DNA of 64,000 nucleotides from CAWDXG01 sp963822115. Its GTDB lineage: Bacteria > Myxococcota_A > Polyangia > Polyangiales > Polyangiaceae. The DNA lies in contig CAWGGM010000008.1 of the NCBI GenBank assembly GCA_963822115.1, positions 496,001 through 560,000 on the forward strand. Reading direction: 5' to 3'. The position numbers were made by a program, and so were the translations under genes. How positions within the stretch are numbered: position 1 is the first letter of the stretch; each line of letters begins with the position of its first letter. Below, piece by piece: positions 25,796-34,635 of the stretch. Under the pieces are notes generated by a model that saw only the letters and a program-made list of their open reading frames with translations, did no database searches and was not told where the DNA came from.

Positions 25796-26608
25796 ATGAG
25801 TCAGGGCTTCGTTCCTCTCGAGGACCCGCCGTCGTTCCAGCGTTGGGCTGCCGCCCAGTGGCGACGGCCCAACGATTCCACGATCTACGGCGCTACCGAG
25901 ATCGACATGACGCGTGCCCTCGCAATGATTGCGCGCTTGCGCGAAGAGTGGGGCGTGCACGTGACGACCACGCACCTGGTCACACGTGCGCTGGCCCTGG
26001 CAATCGCCGACAATCCCCGCACGAATGCCAAGGTCCGCTTCTGGGGCAAGCTCGAGCGCCGCACCAGTGTGGACCTCACCGTGCTGGTCGCCGGTGAAGG
26101 CGGAATCGATCTCTCGGCCGTGCGCATCGCCGCCGCGGACAAGCTACCGCTCAGGGAGCTCTGCATGCGCATCATCGAGACTACCGAGCGCATCCGTCGA
26201 GACGAGGACCCAGATTTTTCACAGAGCCGGGAGCTGGTGCGGCGCATTCCGTGGTGGCTGATGCGCCCGTTTCTGTCGGTGGCCAGCCTGTGCATGAACG
26301 AGCTGCATATCGATCTCGCAAAGCTCGGACTGCCGGTCGACCTGTTCGGCGTCGGCATGGTCACCAGTCTCGGCATGCACGGCATCGACGAGGGCTTCGC
26401 CCCGCTCACGCCGCTCAGCCGCATCATGGTGGACGTGCTCGTTCCGCGCGTGCGCGATCGGGTCTGGGTCGTGGATGGGCAGATGACGGTCCGCCCCACG
26501 CTCAAGCTGTGCGCGACCTTCGATCATCGCGTGGTCGATGGCGTACAGGCAGCCACGCTCGGCGGCGCGATACAGGCACGGCTCTCCGACCCCGAGCGCC
26601 TGCTGTAG
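25796..26608 (+). CDS. Lipoyl-less 2-oxoacid dehydrogenase E2-type acyltransferase domain protein
   Basis: 270 residues consisting only of the E2/CAT-like catalytic fold, without lipoyl or peripheral-subunit-binding domains. The signature FDHRVVDGVQAATLG near the C-terminus supplies the catalytic His and Asp. VTTTHLVTRALALAIADNP and VDLTVLVAGEGGIDLSAVRI match the family core. The ATG at 25796 is chosen because GGAGGT sits 5 nt upstream; an ATG at 25784 is possible. It is divergent from the crotonase, with 58 bp between. It probably forms trimers and transfers an acyl group from CoA to an unknown acceptor. Confidence 0.8.
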   Translation: MSQGFVPLEDPPSFQRWAAAQWRRPNDSTIYGATEIDMTRALAMIARLREEWGVHVTTTHLVTRALALAIADNPRTNAKVRFWGKLERRTSVDLTVLVAGEGGIDLSAVRIAAADKLPLRELCMRIIETTERIRRDEDPDFSQSRELVRRIPWWLMRPFLSVASLCMNELHIDLAKLGLPVDLFGVGMVTSLGMHGIDEGFAPLTPLSRIMVDVLVPRVRDRVWVVDGQMTVRPTLKLCATFDHRVVDGVQAATLGGAIQARLSDPERLL

Positions 26609-26782
26609 CGCTTCGAGCTGCGCACCGTGACGGAAGTCAGCGGCGCTCGTCCACCCATCTGCTGGTGGGATCCGTTGGTTCCATTCGCATGGGCGTCTGC
26701 TCGCGCGCGGGATCCAGTGGTTCGCACTACGCGCGCGCACGCTTGCTCGGCGTGCTGGAACGGCTTTTGCTGGACGCACGGC

Positions 26783-28735
26783 ATGATCCAGCAGCGAGTG
26801 ACTTCCGGATTGTTCATCGTGGCGATCGCGCTGGCGGCAGCGGCGTGCTCGTCGTCCAACAACGCGAGCGGCAGCGGCTCGGGTGGCGCTGCCGGCAGCG
26901 GCGCAAGCGCGGGCAGCGGCGCAAGCTCCGGTAGCGGCGGACTCGCGGGCAGCGGCGGCAGCGGCGGCAGCGGCGGCAGCGGCGGTACCAATCCCGACCT
27001 CACCGCTGCCTGCCCGACGCCCGTCCAGGCCGATCCGTCTGCGAGCTGGCCGGAGGTCTTCGTCGGTCCTTCGCCGGGCTGCAGCGACACTTCGCCGCAG
27101 GCCGGCTCGAAGGCGGTGCCGTTCTGCAACCCGCACCTGGCCGTGGCGGCGCTGCCGAAAAACCCGCCTGCGATCCTGACATTCCTCGACGGCACGTACC
27201 GGCTCGACGACTTCGACAATTCGAACGGAAAGCACAGCGGCATCAGCCTGAGCGGACATTCGAGCGGAGCCACCGCCCAGCAGTACCTGCTGGTGCGCGC
27301 CGCGGCCGGAGCGAAACCGGTCATCGTCGGCAGCCACCGCATCTCGGGCTCGGTCTGGACGGAGTATTCGGCCTCGCCGCGCATCTTCAGCACGCCCGTC
27401 GACGCACTGCAGAACGACGTGGATGGGCTGTGGCGCGTCGTCGACGACGCGAACAAGCACTTCGACAAGGCCGATCGCTTCACCCACGTGATGCAGACCA
27501 TCTCAGGAATCCGTTCGCACGCGGACGTGTCGGCCCTGGATGCCGACAGGACGTGGACCAAGGCCGACGCTTCGGGAAAGGGCTGCGGCAAGGACAACAC
27601 GGGCTGCTTCCTGTACCTGCGGCTCGACTCCGCATCCGATGACCCGAACAAATTCGACGTCGAGGCGTCGCAGTACAACGGCCTCGGCGCATCGGGCGCC
27701 AATTACATGGTGGTACGCGGCCTCACCACGCGCTTCACCCAGCCGCACGGGCTGTTCATCGAGTTCGGCGACAGCGTGTTGGTGGAGAACAACGACTTCG
27801 GTCACAACGCCAACGGCAACGACAACGCGTATGCGATGTTCATCCAGTTCTCGAACGACCTGGAGCCGGGTCTCTCACGCACCCAAGCCGACCCGATCAT
27901 CGTCCGGAACAATACGGCCTACGACTCGGCGTACTGGGGTGGCACGCCCAACTCGCGCGGGCTCACCTTCATGACCGGTGGAGACGCGGGAGACATCTGG
28001 GTGTGCGGCAACGACATCCACGACATCCCCGGCCCCGCACTGGGCACGAAGGATGGCGTCTCGAACCTGCACGCCGTGGGCAACTACATCCACGACTCGT
28101 ACCACTGCGTGGAAACGTCGAATCCCCGCCAACAGAGCCGCAGCTCGGGCTCGGGCCAGGGCCCGATCCACCCCGGCGGCCCGTGGCGCCTGCAGCAGAA
28201 CATCTTCGAGAACTGCGACACGGCAGTGCGTCTGACACCGGACTACGCGGGGCACGACTTCCAGCCGAATGACGTGCTCAACAACCTGTTCATCGACAAC
28301 CACTACGGTGTCTCCATCCCGCTCAGCGACGGTGCACACCAGATCCACAACAACATCTTCCTGGGCGGCGCCACGACCAACTCCACCAGCGGCTCGGCGG
28401 GCGGCGCGCTGCTGTTCAACGCTGGCGGCAACCCGCCCACGAAGACCTACGCCGACGCGTTCTTCGCCAAGGGCGTGATCTCATCGCACAACATCTTCTT
28501 CCAGATGGATCACCCCTTCGTCGAGCACTACAACAACAGCGCACTGTCCTACCGCGCGTCGACGTTCGACGAATTCAAGAAGCTGTTCCCGTCCGCCGAA
28601 CCCGGTTCGCTGGACACCGATCCGATGCTGGACGCCGCAAACGGCTACATGCCCAAGCCCGGCTCGCCCGCCCTCGGCGCGGGCGACGGCAGCTTCTACA
28701 ACAAGAAGACGGTCAATATCGGGCTGTATCCGTAG
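26783..28735 (+). CDS. Right-handed beta-helix lipoprotein
   Basis: 650 residues from the ATG at 26783. The signal peptide ends in ALAAAAC. A Gly/Ser tether follows (GSGGAAGSGASAGSGASS, then repeated GGS). The mature domain has a parallel beta-helix character with Asn-rich turns: VLVENNDFGHNANGND, IIVRNNTAYDSAYW, IWVCGNDIHDIPG, LHAVGNYIHDSYH and QIHNNIFLGG. This fold is typical of pectate lyase-like and carbohydrate-active proteins. No catalytic set could be pinned down. It is probably surface-exposed and acts on or binds polysaccharide. Confidence 0.8.
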   Translation: MIQQRVTSGLFIVAIALAAAACSSSNNASGSGSGGAAGSGASAGSGASSGSGGLAGSGGSGGSGGSGGTNPDLTAACPTPVQADPSASWPEVFVGPSPGCSDTSPQAGSKAVPFCNPHLAVAALPKNPPAILTFLDGTYRLDDFDNSNGKHSGISLSGHSSGATAQQYLLVRAAAGAKPVIVGSHRISGSVWTEYSASPRIFSTPVDALQNDVDGLWRVVDDANKHFDKADRFTHVMQTISGIRSHADVSALDADRTWTKADASGKGCGKDNTGCFLYLRLDSASDDPNKFDVEASQYNGLGASGANYMVVRGLTTRFTQPHGLFIEFGDSVLVENNDFGHNANGNDNAYAMFIQFSNDLEPGLSRTQADPIIVRNNTAYDSAYWGGTPNSRGLTFMTGGDAGDIWVCGNDIHDIPGPALGTKDGVSNLHAVGNYIHDSYHCVETSNPRQQSRSSGSGQGPIHPGGPWRLQQNIFENCDTAVRLTPDYAGHDFQPNDVLNNLFIDNHYGVSIPLSDGAHQIHNNIFLGGATTNSTSGSAGGALLFNAGGNPPTKTYADAFFAKGVISSHNIFFQMDHPFVEHYNNSALSYRASTFDEFKKLFPSAEPGSLDTDPMLDAANGYMPKPGSPALGAGDGSFYNKKTVNIGLYP

Positions 28736-28784
28736 GCGTGACGCGCGCGCGGCAGGCGCAGCGCCGCCGTGCTACGACCGGGGC

Positions 28785-29426
28785 ATGTCCATCGACGCGC
28801 TCGCGCTGCTCAAGGGTCACGACCTGCCGCTGCCTTCCGGGCTCGTGCTCAGGACACTCGACGACGGGGTGTTGGTCACGACCCATCTCCGCTTCGGAGG
28901 CGATCTCGAGGAACTCGGCTTGGCGCTGCGTCAACTGGTGGGGGACGCGCTCGACCAGCACGACGACGCGCGCGGCGTGTTCGTCATCCCGGACGTGGCC
29001 GAACCGAAGGCCCAGAGCTACGACGCGATGATCGAGGAGATCGGCGAAGCGGGCGAGTGGGCGCCGATCGTGAGCGCGGGTCAGGTGCCTGCCTCGCTCG
29101 CGGACGCGCCGGACGGCAGCCTCGCGAACGTGATGGGTCAGGTGATGGGCGCGCTCGGCGGCGACACGATCAGCGAGATGATGCAGGCCCTGACAACGGG
29201 TGACACCGCAGCGCTCGAGGCCATGCAGGGCAAGGTGGCCGCGGCGTTCGGCGGCCAGGACAAGCTCGAAGCTCTGGGCAAGCAGATCCTCGGCGCCGCC
29301 CAGGCCGAAGCCCCCGCGGCGGCGGAGGCGATGCAGGCCCGGCTGGCCAGCGGCGGCCTTCCGGACCTGGACGCGCTCGGGCTCGACCCCGACCAACTCG
29401 CCGAGCTGGCGAAGGGCTCGAAATAA
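28785..29426 (+). CDS. Uncharacterised acidic cytoplasmic protein (213 aa)
   Basis: Starts at ATG 28785, 49 nt after the beta-helix gene. It has no signal peptide or membrane segment. The first 100 residues look like a mixed alpha/beta domain (LPLPSGLVLRTLDDGVLVTT). The C-terminal half is Ala/Gly/Met-rich and helical (VMGQVMGALGGDTISEMMQA). No known domain is recognised. Composition and codon use match neighbouring genes, so it is likely real. Confidence 0.65.
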   Translation: MSIDALALLKGHDLPLPSGLVLRTLDDGVLVTTHLRFGGDLEELGLALRQLVGDALDQHDDARGVFVIPDVAEPKAQSYDAMIEEIGEAGEWAPIVSAGQVPASLADAPDGSLANVMGQVMGALGGDTISEMMQALTTGDTAALEAMQGKVAAAFGGQDKLEALGKQILGAAQAEAPAAAEAMQARLASGGLPDLDALGLDPDQLAELAKGSK

Positions 29427-29458
29427 GAAACCGGAGAACGAGTAGCCGGGGCGGTTCC

Positions 29459-29482
29459 GCAGGGGAGCATCCCCCCGCTTTT
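29459..29482 (+). terminator. Probable intrinsic terminator
   Basis: GGGGA (29462-29466) pairs with TCCCC (29470-29474) over a 3-nt loop. The stem can be extended by an outer GC/GC pair across a small internal bulge. TTTT follows directly. It is located 33 nt after the stop of the 213-residue protein gene. Confidence 0.45.
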
Positions 29483-29633
29483 CCGCGCCAGGCGGCCCAA
29501 CGGACCGGTGCTGGCCGACGCGCGGGCTGGTCCCAGGCGGGCTGTCCGCCGCCGCCGAACCGCGAATTCCTTGACTCTTTTGTGGCAGAAACGGATGATC
29601 TCGCACCGGCCTATCCCGAGACCCGGAGGACCT

Positions 29634-30509
29634 GTGACCACGACGCTGCTGGCCGTCGACGACAGCAAGACAATGCGCAAGGCGCTGGAGATCACCTTCG
29701 CGGGGGAGGATTATCGTACGGTCCTGGCCGAATCCTCCGCCGATGCTCTACAAAAACTCGGCTCGGAGGGGCCCGGCGTCGTGCTGATCGACGCCCAGCT
29801 CGGCTCCGCGAGCGGCTACGACCTGTGCCAGCAGGTCAAGCAGGCCGCTCCGGGGGTCCAGGTGCTGATCCTGTCGAGCAAGCAACAGCCCTACGACCGG
29901 GCCAAAGGCTCGGCGGTGGGTGCGGACGACTTCATGGACAAGCCGTTCGACACCCAGCAGCTGATCGACAAGGTCGGGGCGCTCGCCCGAAAGGCAGGCG
30001 AAGCCGCGGCAGCGCCCGTCGCTGCACCCGCGCCGTCGCCCGCTCCGGCTCCTGTGCGGGCTCCAGCGGTATCGCCGCCGGCTGCGGCGACGACGCAGAC
30101 AGCGCGTCTGGGCTCGCCCGGCCGCGCTCAAACCGCCCCGTCGATGGGCATGGGAGCGCCGCCTGCGGCGGCTTCCCGGACGCAGACCGCGACCGGAATT
30201 GCCGCCCCTCAGCCGGTCACTCCGGCACCCGCCCCGATCCGGCAGTCCGCCCCCATCGCCCCCACTCCGGTCACCGGCGTGCCGGTGCCGGGCACTCCCG
30301 CCGCTCCGGCGGCAGCGGCGGCAGCGGCCGCCACGAACGGCAGCGGGCAGTTCGCCGAGAAGCTCGAGGGCCTGGGCCTCAGCTCCGACCAGGTGCAGGC
30401 CGTGCTCGCGCTGTCGCGCGAGGTGGTCGAGCAGGTGGTGTGGGAAGTCGTGCCCGTGCTCGCCGAGACGCTGATCAAGGAAGAAATCCGGCGCCTGACC
30501 AACGAGTAG
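29634..30509 (+). CDS. Receiver-domain protein with Pro/Ala linker and helical tail
   Basis: 291 residues from a GTG at 29634 preceded by GGAGG; an ATG at 29595 is a weaker alternative. Residues 1-120 are a response-regulator receiver with the acid pair Asp9/Asp10, the phospho-acceptor Asp53 (VLIDAQLG), Ser81 and Lys103 (DKPFD). Residues about 125-245 form a low-complexity Pro/Ala/Thr linker. The last 45 residues are helical (EVVEQVVWEVVPVLAETLIK) and may be an interaction module; similar tails occur on myxobacterial receivers. No DNA-binding or enzymatic output is present and no kinase is adjacent. It is perhaps a protein-localisation or motility-type regulator, by inference. Confidence 0.82.
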   Translation: MTTTLLAVDDSKTMRKALEITFAGEDYRTVLAESSADALQKLGSEGPGVVLIDAQLGSASGYDLCQQVKQAAPGVQVLILSSKQQPYDRAKGSAVGADDFMDKPFDTQQLIDKVGALARKAGEAAAAPVAAPAPSPAPAPVRAPAVSPPAAATTQTARLGSPGRAQTAPSMGMGAPPAAASRTQTATGIAAPQPVTPAPAPIRQSAPIAPTPVTGVPVPGTPAAPAAAAAAAATNGSGQFAEKLEGLGLSSDQVQAVLALSREVVEQVVWEVVPVLAETLIKEEIRRLTNE

Positions 30510-30520
30510 GGCTGCTGTAC

Positions 30521-30541
30521 CGGCGAACGTAGCTCGCCGGC
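30521..30541. terminator. Possible hairpin after the receiver gene
   Basis: CCGGCGA (30521-30527) and TCGCCGG (30535-30541) form a perfect 7-bp stem with a 7-nt loop, 11 nt after the receiver gene stop and before valS. There is no T-tract, so termination is uncertain. Confidence 0.35.
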
Positions 30542-30637
30542 GTGGGATGGGTTTGTTTCCCGCCCGCCCAACCCCCACCCCCGGTCCGCGCAGCGGACCT
30601 CGCTTCATTGGGCGCGGTGATCTAGCTTTCCGCCCCC

Positions 30638-33436
30638 ATGGACGAGCTGCCGAAGGCCTACGAGCCCACCGAAGTCGAGCCCCGCTGGTACAAGTTCTGG
30701 CTCGACCAGGGCGTGTTCCGCGCGAGCACGGATCCCGACGACAAGCGCCCCACGTACGTGGTGCCGCTGCCGCTGCCGAACGTGACCGGCTCGCTGCACA
30801 TGGGCCACGCGCTGATGGGCACGCTGCAGGACGTGCTGGTCCGCCACAAGCGCATGCAGGGCTACAACGCGCTGTGGCAGCCCGGGCTCGACCACGCCGG
30901 CATCGCCACGCAAACGGTCGTCGAGCGCCAGCTCCGCCGCGAAGGCAAGAGCCGCCATGACCTCGGTCGCGAGAAGTTCGTCGAGCGCGTGTGGCAGTGG
31001 AAGGAAGAGAGCGGCGGCCGCATCCTGGAGCAGATGCACGTGCTCGGCTGCTCGTGCGACTGGGAGCGCATCAAGTTCACGATGGACCCGGACATGGCGG
31101 TCGCCGTGCGCGAGTCGTTCGTGCGGCTGTACGAGGAAGGGCTCATCTACCGCGACACGCGGCTCATCAACTGGTGCAACGACTGCCGCACCGCCCTCAG
31201 CGACCTCGAGGTCGACAACGAGGAAGCCGAAGGCGAGATGTACGAGTTCGCCTATCCAGTCGCCGGCGCCGACGCTTCGGAAGGCGCAACGGAGCTCGTG
31301 GTCGCCACCACGCGCCCCGAGACGATGCTAGGCGACACGGCCGTGGCCGTGCACCCCGACGACCCGCGCTACAAGCACCTGCACGGCAAGAAGCTCAAGC
31401 ACCCCTTCGTCGACCGCGAGATCCCGATCATCACCGACGCGATCCTGGTCGATATGGAGTTCGGCACCGGCGCCGTGAAGGTCACGCCCGCGCATGATTT
31501 CAACGATTTTGCGACCGGCAAGCGCCACCAGCTCGAGGAAATCAACATCCTGAACCTCGACGGCACGCTCAACGACGAGGCCGGCCAGTTCAAGGGCATG
31601 ACGGTCAAGGAGGCGCGCAAGGCCGTGAAGCAGGCCCTCGCCGACGCCGGCCTGGAACGCGGCTCGAAGAAGCACGCGCTCCAGCTGCCGCGCTGCCAGC
31701 GCTCCGGCACCATCGTGGAGCCGATGATCAGCACGCAGTGGTTCGTGAAGACCACGCCGCTGGCCGAGCCGGCGCTCGAGGCCGTGCGCGACGGCCGCAC
31801 GCGCATCATCCCGGAAGAGTGGGTCAAGACCTACGAGCACTGGCTCACCAACATCCAGGACTGGTGCATCTCGCGCCAGCTGTGGTGGGGGCACCAGATC
31901 CCGGCGTTCTTCTGCGACAAGGGACACATCACCGTCACGCGCGAGGACCACCCCGACAAGTGCGCCGAGTGCGGCAGCGACAGGCTCGAGCAGGATCCGG
32001 ACGTGCTCGACACCTGGTTCTCGAGCGCGCTCTGGCCGTTCTCCACGCTCGGCTGGCCCGAAAAAACGCCCGCGCTCGAGCGCTTCTACCCCGCCAGCGA
32101 CATGGAGACGGGCTACGACATCCTGTTCTTCTGGGTCGCGCGCATGATGATGATGGGCCTGCACTTCATGGGCGACGTGCCATTCCGCCGCGTGCTGCTG
32201 CACGGCATGGTGGTCGACGAGACGGGCGCCAAGATGAGCAAGGTGAAAGGCAACACGCTCGACCCGCTCGATCTCATCCACGGCGCCGACTTCGAGAAGA
32301 TGGTGCAGAAGTCGCTGCCCGGCGCGCCGGTGAAGGAAGCGCTCGGCAAGTTCAAGAAGGCGTATCCGTCGGCGGCGCAGGTCGGCAAAGGCTTCCCGGC
32401 CTACGGCGGCGACGCCGTCCGCTTCACGCTCTGCAGCTACTCGCCGCAGGCGCACCGCATCGCCCTGAGCCCCAAGCGCATCGAGGGCTACCGCAACTTC
32501 TGCAACAAGATCTACAACGCGGTCCGCTATTCGCTCGGTCACATCGAGGGCACGACGCTCGACGGCAAGCCGCCGGAGCCGAAGCTCCTGCCCAATCGCT
32601 GGATCCTGTCGCGGCTCGCCACCGTGGTGGAAGAGAGCACCAGGAGCATCGACGAGTTCCGCCTCGACGGCGCGTCGGGCGCGCTCTACCACTTCTTCTG
32701 GGACGAGCTGTGCGACTGGTTCATCGAGGCCAGCAAGCCCGTGTTCACGGGCGGCAGCGAGGAAGAGAAAGCCGAAACGCGGCAGACGCTGGCGCACGTG
32801 ATCGAGACGGCGTTGCGCGCACTGCATCCGTTCATGCCCTTCATCACCGAGGAGCTGTGGCAGAAGGTGCCGCGCCCCGCATCAGGGCCCGCGTCGATCG
32901 CGCTTGCCTCCTACCCTGTCGCAGCCGACGGACGCGCGGACGCCGACGCCGAGCGGCAGATGGACGCGTTGATGCGCGCCATCTCCGCCGCGCGCTCGGT
33001 GCGCAGCGAACACGAGATCGCCCCGATCGCCCGCGTGCCGCTCACGTTGCGCAGCCACGACGCCGCGCTGCGTACGTTGCTCACGGAGCAGGCCGGCCTG
33101 ATCGAGTTTTTGGTACGCACCGACGGCGCACCCGGCGTGGAAGACGCCACAGGCGAGCGGCCCAAGGGCAGCGTGCTGAGCATCGCCGGCGAAATCGAGG
33201 TGCTAGTCGGCCTGCGCGGCCTGGTCGAAGCCAAGACCGAAGAGCAGCGCATCGAGCGCAGTCTGAAGAAGACCCAGAAGGACATCGACGTGCTCGGCAA
33301 GCGCCTGGAAAATCCGAAGTTCGTCGAGAAGGCGCCCGCCGAGGTCGTCGCCGAGGCGCGCGAGCAGCTCGCGGCGCTGGAGCGGCAGAAGGCGCAGCTC
33401 GAAGAAGCGCGGGCGCTGGTGGGCGAGCTGGAGTAG
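30638..33436 (+). CDS. valS: Valyl-tRNA synthetase
   Basis: 932 residues. Charges tRNA-Val with valine. The class I signature HMGH is at residues 54-57 (PNVTGSLHMGHALMG). The editing (CP1) domain contains ATTRPETMLGDTAVAVHPDD and GTGAVKVTPAHDFND. The second signature reads KMSKV (532-536) where KMSKS is canonical. The anticodon-binding domain is followed by a C-terminal coiled-coil arm (about 865-932, LEKTQKDIDVL-like). A zinc-binding-like pair CAEC precedes DVLDTWFSSALWPFSTLG. The start ATG 30638 matches the family N-terminus (ELPKAYEPTEVE). Confidence 0.97.
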   Translation: MDELPKAYEPTEVEPRWYKFWLDQGVFRASTDPDDKRPTYVVPLPLPNVTGSLHMGHALMGTLQDVLVRHKRMQGYNALWQPGLDHAGIATQTVVERQLRREGKSRHDLGREKFVERVWQWKEESGGRILEQMHVLGCSCDWERIKFTMDPDMAVAVRESFVRLYEEGLIYRDTRLINWCNDCRTALSDLEVDNEEAEGEMYEFAYPVAGADASEGATELVVATTRPETMLGDTAVAVHPDDPRYKHLHGKKLKHPFVDREIPIITDAILVDMEFGTGAVKVTPAHDFNDFATGKRHQLEEINILNLDGTLNDEAGQFKGMTVKEARKAVKQALADAGLERGSKKHALQLPRCQRSGTIVEPMISTQWFVKTTPLAEPALEAVRDGRTRIIPEEWVKTYEHWLTNIQDWCISRQLWWGHQIPAFFCDKGHITVTREDHPDKCAECGSDRLEQDPDVLDTWFSSALWPFSTLGWPEKTPALERFYPASDMETGYDILFFWVARMMMMGLHFMGDVPFRRVLLHGMVVDETGAKMSKVKGNTLDPLDLIHGADFEKMVQKSLPGAPVKEALGKFKKAYPSAAQVGKGFPAYGGDAVRFTLCSYSPQAHRIALSPKRIEGYRNFCNKIYNAVRYSLGHIEGTTLDGKPPEPKLLPNRWILSRLATVVEESTRSIDEFRLDGASGALYHFFWDELCDWFIEASKPVFTGGSEEEKAETRQTLAHVIETALRALHPFMPFITEELWQKVPRPASGPASIALASYPVAADGRADADAERQMDALMRAISAARSVRSEHEIAPIARVPLTLRSHDAALRTLLTEQAGLIEFLVRTDGAPGVEDATGERPKGSVLSIAGEIEVLVGLRGLVEAKTEEQRIERSLKKTQKDIDVLGKRLENPKFVEKAPAEVVAEAREQLAALERQKAQLEEARALVGELE

Positions 33437-33495
33437 AGCGCCGCCCGAACGGCATCGGTTCTCTCGCGACGAGACGACGCTCTACGACGCGGGGA

Positions 33496-33867
33496 CTACG
33501 GCCCTTCGCGCTCGCTCTGGCACTGCAGGCAGAGGCCCGTCTCCGGACGGGAGCGCAGGCGCCGGTAGGCGATGGGCTCGCCGCAGTCGAGGCAGGCGCC
33601 GTAGTCGCCGGAGGCGTGCGCGGCGAGCGCTCGCTTGACCTGCGCGAGGCGTCGCTCGGCGCTCCGCACCGTGGCCAGGGCCATCTGTTGCTGCTGCAGG
33701 GCGTCGCCCCGCGAGACGCGCCCCACGGCGGACTGGTCGAGCTCGACCGGCTTGCTGCTGTCGCGGGCCAGGGCGAGCGCATTCTCCAGCTCGCTCTCGA
33801 GTTCGGCGAGCGCCGCGCCAAGCTCGCGAAGCTGCTCGGCGGTCAGTTCTTCATTGTCTCCGCCCAT
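33496..33867 (-). CDS. DksA/TraR family zinc-finger protein
   Basis: 123 residues from the ATG at 33867; an in-frame TTG at 33912 would add 15 residues. The N-terminal coiled coil (ELGAALAELESELENALALA) leads to the C4 zinc finger CLDCGEPIAYRRL, then CLQCQ, the DksA/TraR pattern. Members bind the RNA polymerase secondary channel or act as related stress regulators. The coiled-coil tip acidic pair of canonical DksA is not obvious, so the exact role is uncertain. It is convergent with valS. Confidence 0.85.
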   Translation of the reverse strand: MGGDNEELTAEQLRELGAALAELESELENALALARDSSKPVELDQSAVGRVSRGDALQQQQMALATVRSAERRLAQVKRALAAHASGDYGACLDCGEPIAYRRLRSRPETGLCLQCQSEREGP

Positions 33868-33996
33868 CACCACTGTCTTCGCACGGTCCGCAGCCGAGCG
33901 CACGATCGACAAGCTATCGCCGGTTCTGACGGACCAGATTACAAATCGCTGCGAACGCGTCGTGTTCGCCGAAGTATCCGCGGGGTATGGGCTGGC

Positions 33997-34629
33997 TCAG
34001 CCGCGGGGCAGCACGTACAGCAGCACCGCGAGGAAGTGGAGCGTGCTGCCGCCGAGTACGAACAGGTGCCAGACCGCGTGCATGTAGCGACGCGGCGTCA
34101 CGTAGAAGAGCGTGCCCAGGGTGTAGGTCACGCCGCCGCCGACCAGCAACCACAGGCCGGCGCCGTGGAAGTGCGCCACCAGCGGGCCGCGCATGAACAG
34201 CACCAACCAGCCCATGGCCACGAACACCACCGCGTTCAGCCAGCGCGGCCGGTCACGCCAGGTCGCCTCGAGCGTGATGCCGACAAGCGCCAGCGCCCAC
34301 ACGACGGCGAACAGCCACACGCCGCCGGCGTGGCGCAACGTCACCAGTGCGAACGGCGTATAGGTGCCCGCGATCAGGAGATAGATGGCCGCGTGATCGA
34401 GCACCTTCAGAAGGCGCCGCCCAGGCAACGCGTGATACAGCGTCGACGCCAGGTACAGCAGGAACAGCGTCACGCCGAAGACGATGGCGCTGCCGAGCTG
34501 CCAGGCGTCGCCCAGCGTGGCGGCCAGCACGACCAGCATTGCCAGGCCTGCCAGCGCGAGGGCGGCACCCAGGCCGTGGGTCACCGCGTTGACGAGCTCT
34601 TCGGCCGGGTCGGTTCGCACTTGAGCCAT
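33997..34629 (-). CDS. Hemolysin III (PAQR/YqfA-like) family membrane protein
   Basis: 210 residues with seven hydrophobic helices. The conserved family residues are all present: NAVTHGLGA near the N-terminus, STLYHALPG, DHAAIYLLIAGTYTPF and HAVWHLFVLGGSTLHF at the end, whose Ser, Asp and His residues form the putative metal site. The ATG at 34629 has a near-perfect ribosome site (AAGGAGG, 4 nt upstream). It shares a short palindromic promoter region with the divergent hydrolase gene. It is probably an inner-membrane hydrolase-like protein; the haemolysin name is historical. Confidence 0.9.
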   Translation of the reverse strand: MAQVRTDPAEELVNAVTHGLGAALALAGLAMLVVLAATLGDAWQLGSAIVFGVTLFLLYLASTLYHALPGRRLLKVLDHAAIYLLIAGTYTPFALVTLRHAGGVWLFAVVWALALVGITLEATWRDRPRWLNAVVFVAMGWLVLFMRGPLVAHFHGAGLWLLVGGGVTYTLGTLFYVTPRRYMHAVWHLFVLGGSTLHFLAVLLYVLPRG

Positions 34630-34635
34630 TTCGGC

